From positions 3,466,001 to 3,530,000 of the forward strand of contig CP143946.1 in NCBI GenBank assembly GCA_036419695.1: DNA of 64,000 nt, read 5' to 3'. Shown in pieces: positions 15,646-23,532 of this stretch. The DNA is from [Clostridium] symbiosum (GTDB taxonomy: Bacteria; Bacillota; Clostridia; Lachnospirales; Lachnospiraceae). The notes beneath the pieces were generated by a model. It had not been told where the DNA came from, searched no databases, and worked only from the letters and a program-made list of their open reading frames with translations. Each line of letters opens with the position of its first letter. Within the stretch, counting starts at the first letter, position 1. The position numbers were made by a program, and so were the translations under genes.

Positions 15646-16671
15646 ATGAACGATTCTTCCTGTGTATTCGAAATCATCTGTAACACCCTGCAGCAAAGCT
15701 CAAATGCCCTTTCGGTGAAAGAACTTTGTTCCACCGCCGGTGTTTCCAGGAGCGGTTACTATGCCTGGCTAAAGGCGGCCCCGGCCAGGGAGCTTCAGGA
15801 ACAGAAGGACCGTGCGGATTTTGAACGGATCCTGGCGGCTTACCGGCTCCATGGTTATACAAAAGGGGCCAAAGGCATCTATATGGCCCTGCTTCATATG
15901 ACCCCTCCGGCCGTCATGAACCTGAAAAAAATACGGAGGCTGATGGATAAGTTCCAGCTTTCCTGCCCACACCGTGGCCCCAACCCTTATAAAAGGATGG
16001 CAAGAGCCCTGAAAACCAGCCATGTCGCCGATAACCTGCTAAAGCGGGAGTTCGACTGCTATGGTCCCAGGATGGTCCTGTTAACCGATATCACTTACCT
16101 GCCTTATAACGGGACCTCTGCTTATTTATCAACGGTCCTGGATGCCTTCACCCGGCAGATCCTTTCGTATGTGCTGAGCGAATCCCTGGAAGTGGATTTT
16201 GTCCTTGAAACGGTGAAGCGGCTGGTTAAAAACCATGGGATTTCCCTTAAGGCGGAAACCATTCTCCACAGTGACCAGGGCTGCCATTATACCAGCTACC
16301 GATTCATCCGCATCCTTTCCGACAAGAAGCTGCGCCAATCCATGTCACGCCGGGGAAACTGCTGGGACAATGCCCCACAGGAAAGTTTCTTTGGCCATAT
16401 GAAAGATCACATCCGGGCGAAACTGGCCCAATGCGGGACCTTTCGCGAAGTACAGTCCCTCATTGATGACTATATGGAGTATTACAATAACCGGCGTTAT
16501 CAATGGCAACTTGCAAAGCTTGCCCCAAATGAGTTTTACGATTTTATCACCACCGGTGAATATCCACTGGATATTTCAAACGTACCGGCACTTCCGGCGA
16601 TTGCCCGGAAACCGGAGGAACTTGGTGCCAGTGCGGGCCCCTCCCGCACAGAGAATCACCCAAACCAATAG
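15646..16671 (+). CDS. IS3-family transposase OrfB (DDE integrase core)
   Basis: The product from the ATG at 15646 is 341 residues and has the helical N-terminal region (VKELCSTAGVSRSGYYAWLK) and an rve-type catalytic core with the full DDE triad: Asp in LTDITYLPY, Asp in ILHSDQGCHYTS, and Glu in NAPQESFFGHMK. The frame is open further upstream into orfA, consistent with an OrfAB fusion made by -1 frameshifting. It appears intact, so the element may be active. Confidence 0.93.
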   Translation: MNDSSCVFEIICNTLQQSSNALSVKELCSTAGVSRSGYYAWLKAAPARELQEQKDRADFERILAAYRLHGYTKGAKGIYMALLHMTPPAVMNLKKIRRLMDKFQLSCPHRGPNPYKRMARALKTSHVADNLLKREFDCYGPRMVLLTDITYLPYNGTSAYLSTVLDAFTRQILSYVLSESLEVDFVLETVKRLVKNHGISLKAETILHSDQGCHYTSYRFIRILSDKKLRQSMSRRGNCWDNAPQESFFGHMKDHIRAKLAQCGTFREVQSLIDDYMEYYNNRRYQWQLAKLAPNEFYDFITTGEYPLDISNVPALPAIARKPEELGASAGPSRTENHPNQ

Positions 16672-16864
16672 AATACCATGGCATGGGAGAGAGTGTGTCT
16701 AAGAATCGGGATACCTTTTGAGCCGATTGTCCAACCGAGTGGAGGCCTTCTGTTTTGGTGTCCATAATCAAGGTTGCACTGAAGAGAGGATGTCTAAAAA
16801 TTGGGCGCCCCACTTCATAAAGTGTCCTTGACAAAGGGGACAGTTCAGGGCAGTCACCTTCCCT

Positions 16865-17109
16865 GAGTCTTCAGTCCCGTCGACAACCTGCCCGGGGGAA
16901 GGAGGAGAAAAACTTTCCGTAGGGTGACCTTGAAGCCCGCCGGTGCTTGGCGAGGTCCTTTCGAGCCTAGCATCCGCTGTGCGCTTCACAAGCGGGAGCG
17001 TGTCCCCGCAGGAAAGTCTTTCTCCGGATTCCCCCTCACCACAACCTACAAACCGGGACTGAAGACTCATCCACACCCTCCCACTACCCCGTCCGCCGTC
17101 TTACAGAGG
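16865..17109 (-). repeat. Long imperfect hairpin repeat, copy D (inverted)
   Basis: GAGTCTTCAGTCCCG (16865-16879) pairs with CGGGACTGAAGACTC (17054-17068), with the family interior in reverse orientation relative to copies A and C. The outer stem keeps its right arm (17087-17109) but the left arm is degraded (GGGCAGTCACC). It lies directly downstream of the MutS2-like gene's stop and may also stop that transcript. Confidence 0.8.
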
Positions 17110-17166
17110 CGTCCTCGCATCTCAACTAAATCCATATTTTTCATGATATGATACCTTTCCCCCCTG

Positions 17167-19071
17167 TCAATCCTCTTTTTCAATCGTCATGTCCCCACAG
17201 TATTTCCGCTCCATCTGATGTCTGGCCTTGCGCTCCTCCACGGAATCGAAAACAATTGAAAAGTCGTAATCCGGCGGATAAAGCTCTGCGGCCGCCACGT
17301 GAAGCTTGATGCGTTTATGGTTGATCCAGATTTTTTTATCTTTCATCTGGACCTGGAGCACGCCTTTCTCATTGGCGGTACAGCACACAATGCCTGTTTT
17401 TTTGTCCGGATACACCATGACACAGTCACCCAGCCTGAAGGAATCCGCATCCGCCTGTTTTTTCTTGATGGTTTTCTCTTTCTGGAGCACAGGGGCGGAC
17501 TGACGCGTCAGGTGTTCCGGGCCCGGATCCCGGTTTTCCATCTGAAGCTCTTTTCCATAAGCCGCCCGGCTTGCCCTCTGCAGCATATCGTCCGGCATGC
17601 CGAGGCTTTTTGCGATATAAAAAGCGCAGCTTTCCCCGGCCCGGCCTATCTCCAGACGGTATTTGGGTTTCAGGGTTTCCCTGTCAAAGGCCATCCTTGC
17701 ATTTAAGACGCCCTCCGCAGTCTCACCGTATTGTTTTACCTCCGGGTAATGAGTTGTGACAAGGTACAGACAGCCGCTTCTCCTGAGTTCTTCCAGAATG
17801 GCGATGGCAATTCCCATTCCCTCGGCCGGATCGGTTCCCGATCCCAGCTCATCCATTACCACCAGGCTGTCCCGGTTTACTTTCCTCAAAATATCGAGTG
17901 CATTTGTAATATGGGCCGAAAATGTGGACAGGTTTTCCGTCATGTTCTGTCCGTCTCCGATATCACAGAGTACCTGGCTGTTCATGCAGATATCCGCCTC
18001 CTCACATGGAAGGTGCAGGCCGCACTGGGCCATCAGGCAGTAAAGCCCCACCGTCTTGATGGCAACCGTCTTTCCGCCGGTGTTCGGTCCCGTAATGATG
18101 ACGCCCCTTGTCTTTCCCCCTATCTCAAAATCCAGCGGCACACAGACCTCTCTGTCGAGAAGCGGATGGCGCCCTTTTCTGATTCGTATTCTTCGCTCCA
18201 GATTTATGGCAGGCACACTGCCGTCCTGAAGGGCGCTCAGTTTTCCCTTGGCAAAAATATAGTCCAGTTTTTCAATAATTCTGATATTCTGGTAAAACAA
18301 TTCTTTCTGGTCCGCCACCATCGCGGTCAGGGTATAGAGAATCCTTCTGACCTCGTTCTCTTCATCCAGTTTTAAAAGCTGCAGCTCCTCTCCGTACTTT
18401 GCCACGGAAACCGGTTCGACAAACAATGTGGAGCCTGTGGATGATTTATCAATCACAATTCCCGGAATTCGGAATTTACAGTCCTTCTTGACCGGAATGC
18501 AGATGCGTCCGTTCCGCGATGTTATAAACTGCTCCGACACGGCGTCTTTATTGGCTTTCAGAACGGATTCGGCCTTTGTGCGCATCTTTTCTTCCGTTCT
18601 TGCAATCAGTTCTCTCGTGTCCTTCAGGAATTTGCTCGCATAGTCCAAAACCTGGTTATTCCGGACGGCCGCTGTCAGCTCTTCTTTGATATCGGTCATC
18701 GGATCAAGATCCGCCTCGTAATAAGCCAGACCCAATTCCAGATATTTTCCCCGGCACAGGAAATCTTTCAGTCTCTCCACCGCGGTCAGTGTGATCGCAA
18801 TATATTCAAGCTGTTCCGCCGTCAGGCATCCTTCCTTTTCCGCTGTACTTAAAAGCGATTCCACCTGATCCAGTGACACCAGAGGCGGATTCCCCAGGGC
18901 ATCCAGCATCTTCCTGGCTTCCGTCGTCTCCCGCAGAGCCACTTTCACATCGGTCTCCCGCAGGTATGGTTTCAATTCCCTGATCTTTTCCTTGCTTTTT
19001 TCCGTGTATGCAAGCTCTCCTAATTGCTCTAATATATGATTAAATTCTAATATTTCAAATTCTCTGTTCAA
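17167..19071 (-). CDS. MutS2-like ATPase lacking the Smr nuclease domain
   Basis: The 634-residue protein has the MutS2 clamp/lever region (about 1-300), then a MutS ATPase with Walker A GPNTGGKT (residues 328-335), the GQNMTENLSTFSAHI segment, Walker B LVVMDELGSGTDP and the TTHYPEVK motif. The C-terminus ends in a KOW-like beta segment (RLGDCVMVYPDKKTGIVCC) and stops where a Smr domain would begin; full MutS2 is about 780 residues. The start is a TTG at 19071, seven bases after GGAGG. Proteins of this type may act on recombination intermediates or collided ribosomes; without Smr any nuclease role is doubtful. Confidence 0.88.
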   Translation of the reverse strand: MNREFEILEFNHILEQLGELAYTEKSKEKIRELKPYLRETDVKVALRETTEARKMLDALGNPPLVSLDQVESLLSTAEKEGCLTAEQLEYIAITLTAVERLKDFLCRGKYLELGLAYYEADLDPMTDIKEELTAAVRNNQVLDYASKFLKDTRELIARTEEKMRTKAESVLKANKDAVSEQFITSRNGRICIPVKKDCKFRIPGIVIDKSSTGSTLFVEPVSVAKYGEELQLLKLDEENEVRRILYTLTAMVADQKELFYQNIRIIEKLDYIFAKGKLSALQDGSVPAINLERRIRIRKGRHPLLDREVCVPLDFEIGGKTRGVIITGPNTGGKTVAIKTVGLYCLMAQCGLHLPCEEADICMNSQVLCDIGDGQNMTENLSTFSAHITNALDILRKVNRDSLVVMDELGSGTDPAEGMGIAIAILEELRRSGCLYLVTTHYPEVKQYGETAEGVLNARMAFDRETLKPKYRLEIGRAGESCAFYIAKSLGMPDDMLQRASRAAYGKELQMENRDPGPEHLTRQSAPVLQKEKTIKKKQADADSFRLGDCVMVYPDKKTGIVCCTANEKGVLQVQMKDKKIWINHKRIKLHVAAAELYPPDYDFSIVFDSVEERKARHQMERKYCGDMTIEKED

Positions 19072-19494
19072 AGTATTTCCTCCTGTAATCAATAAAAACA
19101 AGCCTATGGCCGCGTTTACCCACGTTCACAGACTTATCCCCATAGAGATGTTTAGGCTGAATACTTCCGCCGGCTGGCCAAAGTACTTCATTATTTGAAC
19201 AACGAAAAAAAGGAGCTACCGCTCCCTTCAAATTCAACCTCAGGTTTGTGTATGAAGTGATGGTAAATGCAGATTTCATCGGCCACAGACATGCCGATAA
19301 AAGGGTAGACTTTCAGCGTAAGACGCCAAAAACTGCCGCTCTTTATGCAACTATTTTGCTGTTTTTCCTGCAATTAACACACTTAACAAACACACACCTC
19401 ACGATCATAATTTATTTTATCGTAATATATCATACTAAACTGCTTCTGTCAAATGGAAAATAATTCTAAAACTATAATTCTACCCAAATTCGTG
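19072..19494. other. Intergenic region upstream of the MutS2-like gene
   Basis: No convincing gene was seen. Short frames on both strands (for example 19191-19373 minus) lack ribosome binding sites. The minus strand carries a small terminator-like hairpin (19204-19227) between the likely promoter area and the TTG start, and a second possible hairpin (CTATGG ... CCATAG) just upstream of the start. Confidence 0.5.
19204..19227 (-). terminator. Terminator-like hairpin in the leader of the MutS2-like gene
   Basis: Read on the minus strand, GGGAGC-GGTA-GCTCC is followed by seven T. It lies 130 bp upstream of the TTG start in the direction of transcription. It could be an attenuator for the gene or the end of a small RNA. 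Confidence 0.5.
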
Positions 19495-19655
19495 GTATAC
19501 TATGAGCACTTAATGAGGTCTTTTCGAAATTTAGTGCGAGTCATACCTGCATACTTGACGAGGTCTCTCACGAATCTAGTCTGCAGGTGTACTATGAGCA
19601 CTTAATGAGGTTTTTTCGAATTTAGTGTAAAGGTATACTATGAGCACTCAGGGAG
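19495..19655 (+). repeat. 46-bp tandem hairpin repeats upstream of the DUF2809 gene
   Basis: TATGAGCACT occurs at 19501, 19593 and 19639, that is at 92 and 46 bp spacing; a decayed copy fills the gap near 19547. Each full unit runs TATGAGCACTTAATGAGGT, a short spacer with TTTTCGAA, then TTTAGTG, so GCACT pairs with AGTGC. The last, partial copy runs into the ribosome binding site (GGGAGG) of the gene at 19663. A related single unit lies in inverse orientation at 63126-63143. Confidence 0.75.
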
Positions 19656-19662
19656 GTAACTT

Positions 19663-20046
19663 ATGAATTTAAAAAACACGGCCATCATTCGCCTGCACTA
19701 CCTGGGCGCCTTTCTCGTCCTTTTATGCACCGAACTGTTTATCGGCATCTACGTCCATGACCGCTTTATCCGTCCCTATGTCGGAGATATGCTGGTTGTA
19801 ATTTTAATCTACGCCTTTTTAAGGGCAGTACACCCCTATGGAATGAAAAACATGATCTGGTATGTATTCCTCTTCGCGGTAGCCGTAGAAATTCTCCAGT
19901 ATTTCCACCTGGGCAGACTGCTCGGGCTTGAGCATTACCGATTAGCCATGATTATCCTTGGCTCCACCTTCGATGTCGGAGATATTCTCTGCTATTTCAC
20001 CGGCTGTCTCCTTGTCTGGCTGCTGGAAAAGAGAAAGAGGCCGTGA
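19663..20046 (+). CDS. DUF2809 family membrane protein
   Basis: The 127-residue protein has four hydrophobic segments (about 8-30, 38-56, 63-80 and 95-120). The charged pairs and the EILQYFHLGRLLGLEHYRLA and GSTFDVGDILCYFTGC blocks are typical of the DUF2809 family. Its function is unknown. The ATG follows GGGAGGTAACTT, which is part of the fourth 46-bp repeat, so translation initiation is linked to that array. It is monocistronic and converges on two acetyltransferase genes. Confidence 0.8.
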   Translation: MNLKNTAIIRLHYLGAFLVLLCTELFIGIYVHDRFIRPYVGDMLVVILIYAFLRAVHPYGMKNMIWYVFLFAVAVEILQYFHLGRLLGLEHYRLAMIILGSTFDVGDILCYFTGCLLVWLLEKRKRP

Positions 20047-20070
20047 GTGATCCCCGGTATCCGACATTAT

Positions 20071-20592
20071 CTAAACTACATATTCGTACAGCAGGAACTC
20101 CGTCAGTCCCGTATCCTCATAAAACAGTTGCACCGTACCGCGGTATTCAAATCCCAATGACAGATAAAATTTCTGTGCCGAAACATTGCCTGACAGTACA
20201 TCGAGGCGGACTGCTTTCTGTCCACTTTCCGCAGCGCGGGCAATGGCATCCCTTATCATCTCCCCTGCCAGTCCCTGTCTCTGATGCCGGTGTGATATTC
20301 CCAGGGCATGTATGACCGTCACTTCCCCGGGCTTTGCAGCAGCTTTCCATTCTACAGTTTCATAGGCTCCGGCAACCTCATGGTTCACTACCATAGCTCC
20401 GACAAACTCACCGTCTAAAATACTGACATACAATTCATTCTTTTCAATCGCTTCTTTCACAAATTTTTCATCCGGATAGATGCCTTTCTTCCATCCGGGT
20501 TTATATTTTTCGTTCTGCATTCCGTCAATTATGGAATTATAAAGCAAAACCACCTTTTCCAATTCTTCCTTTTTCGCAGTCCGTATCAGCAT
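20071..20592 (-). CDS. GNAT family N-acetyltransferase
   Basis: The 173-residue protein has the four GNAT motifs in order. Motif A is HALGISHRHQRQGLAGEMIR (about residues 93-112, with RQRQGLA-type pyrophosphate loop), and motif B is SAQKFYLSLGFEYRG. It should acetylate an unknown amine. The ATG follows GAGGAGGGGAATCGAT. The preceding gene on the same strand, another acetyltransferase, ends 16 bases upstream, so the two form an operon. It converges on the DUF2809 gene with 24 bases between stops. Confidence 0.88.
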   Translation of the reverse strand: MLIRTAKKEELEKVVLLYNSIIDGMQNEKYKPGWKKGIYPDEKFVKEAIEKNELYVSILDGEFVGAMVVNHEVAGAYETVEWKAAAKPGEVTVIHALGISHRHQRQGLAGEMIRDAIARAAESGQKAVRLDVLSGNVSAQKFYLSLGFEYRGTVQLFYEDTGLTEFLLYEYVV

Positions 20593-20608
20593 ATCGATTC
20601 CCCTCCTC

Positions 20609-21139
20609 TTAACGTTTTACCTCATTTTTTTCCTGCTCCTGAACGCATTTTCCAAATATACACAGGTTATAAGTCCGTCCATCTTTCGTCACCGCATTTT
20701 TGAGCGTACCCTCATGAATAAACCCATTCTTTTTAAGAACCCTTTTGGACGCCTCATTCGGTTCGTATATCTTTCCCGTTATTCTGATGATATCCAGTTC
20801 TTTAAAGGCAATCGGGCAAATCTGCCGGACCGCCTCCGTAGCAATTCCCCTGGACCAGCAGTCAGTTAAAAGCAAGTATCCTATCTCTCCATCACGGCGG
20901 TAGACATCGCTCTTCTGCTCTATACTTATATTTCCAACGTACTCGCCGTCTGCAACAATGGCACGGAATATTCCGGTCCTGCCGTCCTGCTCCCCGACCA
21001 TCCCAATCCACCAGTCGGCGTCTTTCTCTGTGTATGGGCAGGGCAGCCGGTCCGCCAGATAGCTCCTGTCTGTCCCATTGCATATTTCCATCAGTCTTTC
21101 TTTATCATCCTGACGCCATTTTCTTAACTGAATATCCAT
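20609..21139 (-). CDS. GNAT family N-acetyltransferase (RimJ/RimL-like)
   Basis: A 176-residue protein with the RimJ/RimL layout: N-terminal IQLRKWRQDDKERLMEICNG, acetyl-CoA loop in LLTDCWSRGIATEAVRQIC (about 92-110), and the YEPNEASKRVLKKNGFIHEG segment with the conserved Asn-Ala-Ser. The acceptor is unknown. The ATG follows CGGGAGGTTTTT. It is the first gene of a two-gene operon with the acetyltransferase at 20071. Confidence 0.88.
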   Translation of the reverse strand: MDIQLRKWRQDDKERLMEICNGTDRSYLADRLPCPYTEKDADWWIGMVGEQDGRTGIFRAIVADGEYVGNISIEQKSDVYRRDGEIGYLLLTDCWSRGIATEAVRQICPIAFKELDIIRITGKIYEPNEASKRVLKKNGFIHEGTLKNAVTKDGRTYNLCIFGKCVQEQEKNEVKR

Positions 21140-21294
21140 AAAAACCTCCCGTCACAACTTCCGGCCCGGGCATGCCCCACCGTTGTAACTATATTTTCCA
21201 GTATTCCTTATACGAATTCTAGCACATATTTTCCTCCCCGTCCACTGCGGTTCCGAAGGGATATTGCCTCTCTCACAGTTTCAAATAAAGTTTG

Positions 21295-21311
21295 AATGAA
21301 TATGGTTCATT
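21295..21311. promoter_or_regulatory. Probable TetR operator upstream of its own gene
   Basis: The imperfect dyad AATGAATATGGTTCATT lies 55 bp upstream of the TetR start. A closely matching dyad (AATGAATAATATTCATT) precedes the MATE gene at 22002-22018. The shared half-site AATGAAT in both promoters points to autoregulation and control of the transporter. Confidence 0.6.
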
Positions 21312-21365
21312 GACAGACGGTATCATTTGTGCTATTCTTAACCTGGGCTTAAAGGAGGTGGATAT

Positions 21366-21944
21366 ATGCCTCGTATCACAAAGGAACCAGAGGAACGAAG
21401 GCAGGAGATATTAGAAACTGCAACCCGGTTATTCTATGAAAAAGGATATGAAAAAACTTCAATATCCGATATTGCAAAAGAGATGAATGTGGCGCAGGGA
21501 CTCTGCTACCGCTACTTTCCCTCTAAGGAAGCACTGTTTGACACGGCTATCGACCAGTATGCACAGACTCTGGCAGACCGGATGGCCTCCATTTTAAACC
21601 AGGGTGAAATAACACTTAAGGAATTGATTACCAGGATGCCAACCTTCCTGGATGCGGAGAAAAATGACAATTATACTTATAAACTCTGTCACGGACCGGA
21701 GGGAAAAAAGATACACAACCAGCTTTCCATGGCCGTCTGTGCCAAACTGCTTCCCATTGTCCAGGCTCAGTTCGACCTGGCGAATGAGTGCGGTGAGGTG
21801 CATCTTGAAGACACCCTGACTGCCGCTTCTTTTTTCGTATATGGCCAACTCGGCATGCTGATGCAGACGGAGATTCCGGGGGAAGAACGCGTCAAACGTA
21901 TCAAAAAATTTTTTAATGACATTTTATTTACATCCAATGACTAA
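21366..21944 (+). CDS. TetR family transcriptional repressor of the adjacent MATE transporter
   Basis: The 192-residue protein has an N-terminal TetR helix-turn-helix (RQEILETATRLFYEKGYEKT then SISDIAKEMNVAQGLCYRYF) and a helical ligand-binding domain. The ATG follows AAAGGAGGTGGATAT. It sits 98 bp upstream of a MATE efflux gene in the same direction, and matching dyads precede both genes, so it probably represses itself and the pump and responds to a pump substrate. The ligand is unknown. Confidence 0.9.
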   Translation: MPRITKEPEERRQEILETATRLFYEKGYEKTSISDIAKEMNVAQGLCYRYFPSKEALFDTAIDQYAQTLADRMASILNQGEITLKELITRMPTFLDAEKNDNYTYKLCHGPEGKKIHNQLSMAVCAKLLPIVQAQFDLANECGEVHLEDTLTAASFFVYGQLGMLMQTEIPGEERVKRIKKFFNDILFTSND

Positions 21945-22006
21945 TCATTTAAACTGCTTTTTATATCCCCGCCATGATGCGGGGATATAAAAAGCAGTTT
22001 AAATGA
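21945..22006. terminator. Perfect 28-bp hairpin between TetR and MATE genes
   Basis: TCATTTAAACTG... (21945-21972) and its exact complement (21979-22006) flank a six-base loop CATGAT. It begins right after the TetR stop codon. The stem is strong enough to stop or process the transcript, but it lacks the usual T run on the plus strand, so it may be a cruciform or RNA stabiliser rather than a simple terminator. Its right end overlaps the TetR operator. Confidence 0.55.
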
Positions 22007-22018
22007 ATAATATTCATT
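22002..22018. promoter_or_regulatory. Probable TetR operator upstream of the MATE gene
   Basis: The perfect dyad AATGAATAATATTCATT lies 25-41 bp upstream of the MATE start. It matches the dyad before the TetR gene at 21295-21311 and overlaps the right arm of the 28-bp hairpin. Confidence 0.6.
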
Positions 22019-22042
22019 CATTACCAAGAAAGGAGTCACTAT

Positions 22043-23374
22043 ATGAAGACACAAATCGATTTTATTAGCGGCAGCACACGGCGCTGCTTACTGGCAATGG
22101 CTCTTCCCATGCTGGCTGCAATGTTTCTGAACATGGCATACAATCTGGTCGACAGCCTGTGGATTGGAAACCTTCTCGGAGAAACGGCATATGCAGCGCT
22201 GACCAACTCAACTCCCATTATCCTGATTTTAAATTCATTTGCAATGGGCATTACAAACGGAACCGCGATTCTGCTCTCCCATTCAATCGGCGCCAAAGAA
22301 CAGGAACAGACGGAAAATATGATTGCCACATCGCTCATTATCTCCGTGTTTCTTTCACTGTTTATCACAGCCGGACTCGAACTGTCCCTGAAACCGCTCT
22401 TACTCTTCTTAAAAACTCCGGCGGAAACGTTTCAGATGGCCTATGATTATCTGGCAATCTATCTCCTGGGCTATCTGGCGGTTTATCTGTACTGCTATTT
22501 CACCGCCGTACTCAGGAGCTTCGGCAATTCAGTTTTTCAGGCAGCGGCCATGCTGCTCTGCACCGTGCTGAATGCCATACTCGATCCGATCTTCATCCAT
22601 TTTCTGGGATTCTCAGGCGCAGCTATTGCGACGATACTGTCGCAGAGCGTCTGCCTGCTGGCAATGCTCGTTTACCTGTTCCGCAAAAAGCTGTTTGCCT
22701 TCCGCCTGTCCGCGTTTCGGAAAGAGTATATTGCCCCCTACTTTTCAAAAGGGATTCCGGCTGCTTTTCAACAGAGCATCCCGGCCTTCAGCACCGGCTT
22801 TTTAACCACGCTTGTCAGCGGATACGGCATCACCGCGCTGGCAGCTTATGGCATTACCGGCAAACTGGAGACGATTCTCTTCTATCCCGCTATGGCGCTC
22901 AACATGGTTTTAACAACGATTGTCGGCCAATGTACCGGCGGCAGGCGCACTGACCGCGCAATAGATTATCTGAAAACCGCACTTTTCTTCGGCGGCGGGC
23001 TGTTGGTTGTCCTATCCATGATTATTGTCTGTTTCTCACGCAGTCTGTCGGCCCTGTTTGTCAACAGCCCCTCCGTTTCGGAGATCGTCGGAGGCTATTT
23101 TATGATTGTCGGGATTGGCTATGTTTTAAATACCGTTACAAACTGCTTTTTAGGCGCCGTCAACGGAATGGGAAAACCCTTAAAAAGCATGATATGCATG
23201 GTCTTATATTACATGATTGTCCGTATGCCGATGTCATGGTTTTTCTCCTATGCGGGGTTCGGGCTTCCCGGAATATGGGCCGCCGTTTTAATCAGCCATA
23301 TCCTCGCCGCTGTCATCGCCGGACTCGTTTTTAAATCCCAGTTGGCTTTGGGTGCCGCAGCTTCAGGCCGTTAA
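22043..23374 (+). CDS. MATE family multidrug/toxin efflux transporter
   Basis: The 443-residue protein has about twelve membrane segments and the MATE N-terminal pattern (MALPMLAAMFLNMAYNLVDS, then WIGNLLGETAYAALTNSTPI), repeated in the second half (GIPAAFQQSIPAFSTGFLTT). It should export cationic or other drugs using a sodium or proton gradient across the cytoplasmic membrane. The ATG follows AGAAAGGAGTCACTAT. Its promoter carries the TetR dyad. A terminator follows it. Confidence 0.93.
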   Translation: MKTQIDFISGSTRRCLLAMALPMLAAMFLNMAYNLVDSLWIGNLLGETAYAALTNSTPIILILNSFAMGITNGTAILLSHSIGAKEQEQTENMIATSLIISVFLSLFITAGLELSLKPLLLFLKTPAETFQMAYDYLAIYLLGYLAVYLYCYFTAVLRSFGNSVFQAAAMLLCTVLNAILDPIFIHFLGFSGAAIATILSQSVCLLAMLVYLFRKKLFAFRLSAFRKEYIAPYFSKGIPAAFQQSIPAFSTGFLTTLVSGYGITALAAYGITGKLETILFYPAMALNMVLTTIVGQCTGGRRTDRAIDYLKTALFFGGGLLVVLSMIIVCFSRSLSALFVNSPSVSEIVGGYFMIVGIGYVLNTVTNCFLGAVNGMGKPLKSMICMVLYYMIVRMPMSWFFSYAGFGLPGIWAAVLISHILAAVIAGLVFKSQLALGAAASGR

Positions 23375-23413
23375 CCCGATACCGGCCGTCTCATTCCACT
23401 TCCACACATACCG

Positions 23414-23455
23414 GAAGAGGCCGTGCACCGGAAAGATGCACCGCCTCTTCTTTAA
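23414..23455 (+). terminator. Terminator after the MATE gene
   Basis: GAAGAGGC-c-GTGCA pairs with TGCAC-c-GCCTCTTC around a nine-base loop, followed by TTTAATT. It lies 40 bp after the MATE stop. Confidence 0.7.
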
Positions 23456-23532
23456 TTGAGCGGCAATGAAAAGTTCGTGAAGCGTGCTTTTCGTTGTTTT
23501 AAGAAAATAATAGGGGACTTATGTAATATCCG

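Larger units (their letters stand above)
15028..16833 (+). mobile_element. IS3-family insertion sequence, about 1.8 kb
   Basis: Two overlapping-frame genes (orfA 15215-15634, orfB 15646-16671) encode an IS3-type transposase. The ends share subterminal inverted repeats: GGACAC, five bases, then GAAGTGGGG and finally TTTTAGACATCC at left (15031-15073), with the complement at right (16788-16827). Likely tips are TGT at 15028 and ACA at 16833. AAG on both outer sides (15025-15027 and 16834-16836) may be the target duplication, but the exact ends are uncertain. At 1.8 kb it is longer than the usual 1.2-1.5 kb because of long non-coding ends. Confidence 0.8.
14401..17132. mobile_element. Palindromic element, locus II, interrupted by an IS3-family element
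   Basis: The ends are inverted repeats of about 30 bp with one mismatch: GGATTTAATTGAGATGCGAG at 14401 and the complement of GGATTTAGTTGAGATGCGAG ending at 17132. Inside are a forward hairpin (14425-14705), a 300-bp tail matching 6083-6385, an IS3-type insertion sequence (about 15028-16833) and an inverted hairpin (16865-17109). Removing the insertion sequence leaves the same architecture as the element at 5775-6667. Confidence 0.7.

Noticed and set aside
19191..19373. A 60-codon minus-strand frame upstream of the MutS2-like gene, also considered as a T-box or other riboswitch
   Set aside because: No ribosome binding site and it runs through a terminator-like hairpin. The T-box core sequence and other known riboswitch motifs were not found.
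19495..19655. Possible CRISPR array
   Set aside because: The units are joined directly with no unique spacers and no cas genes are present.
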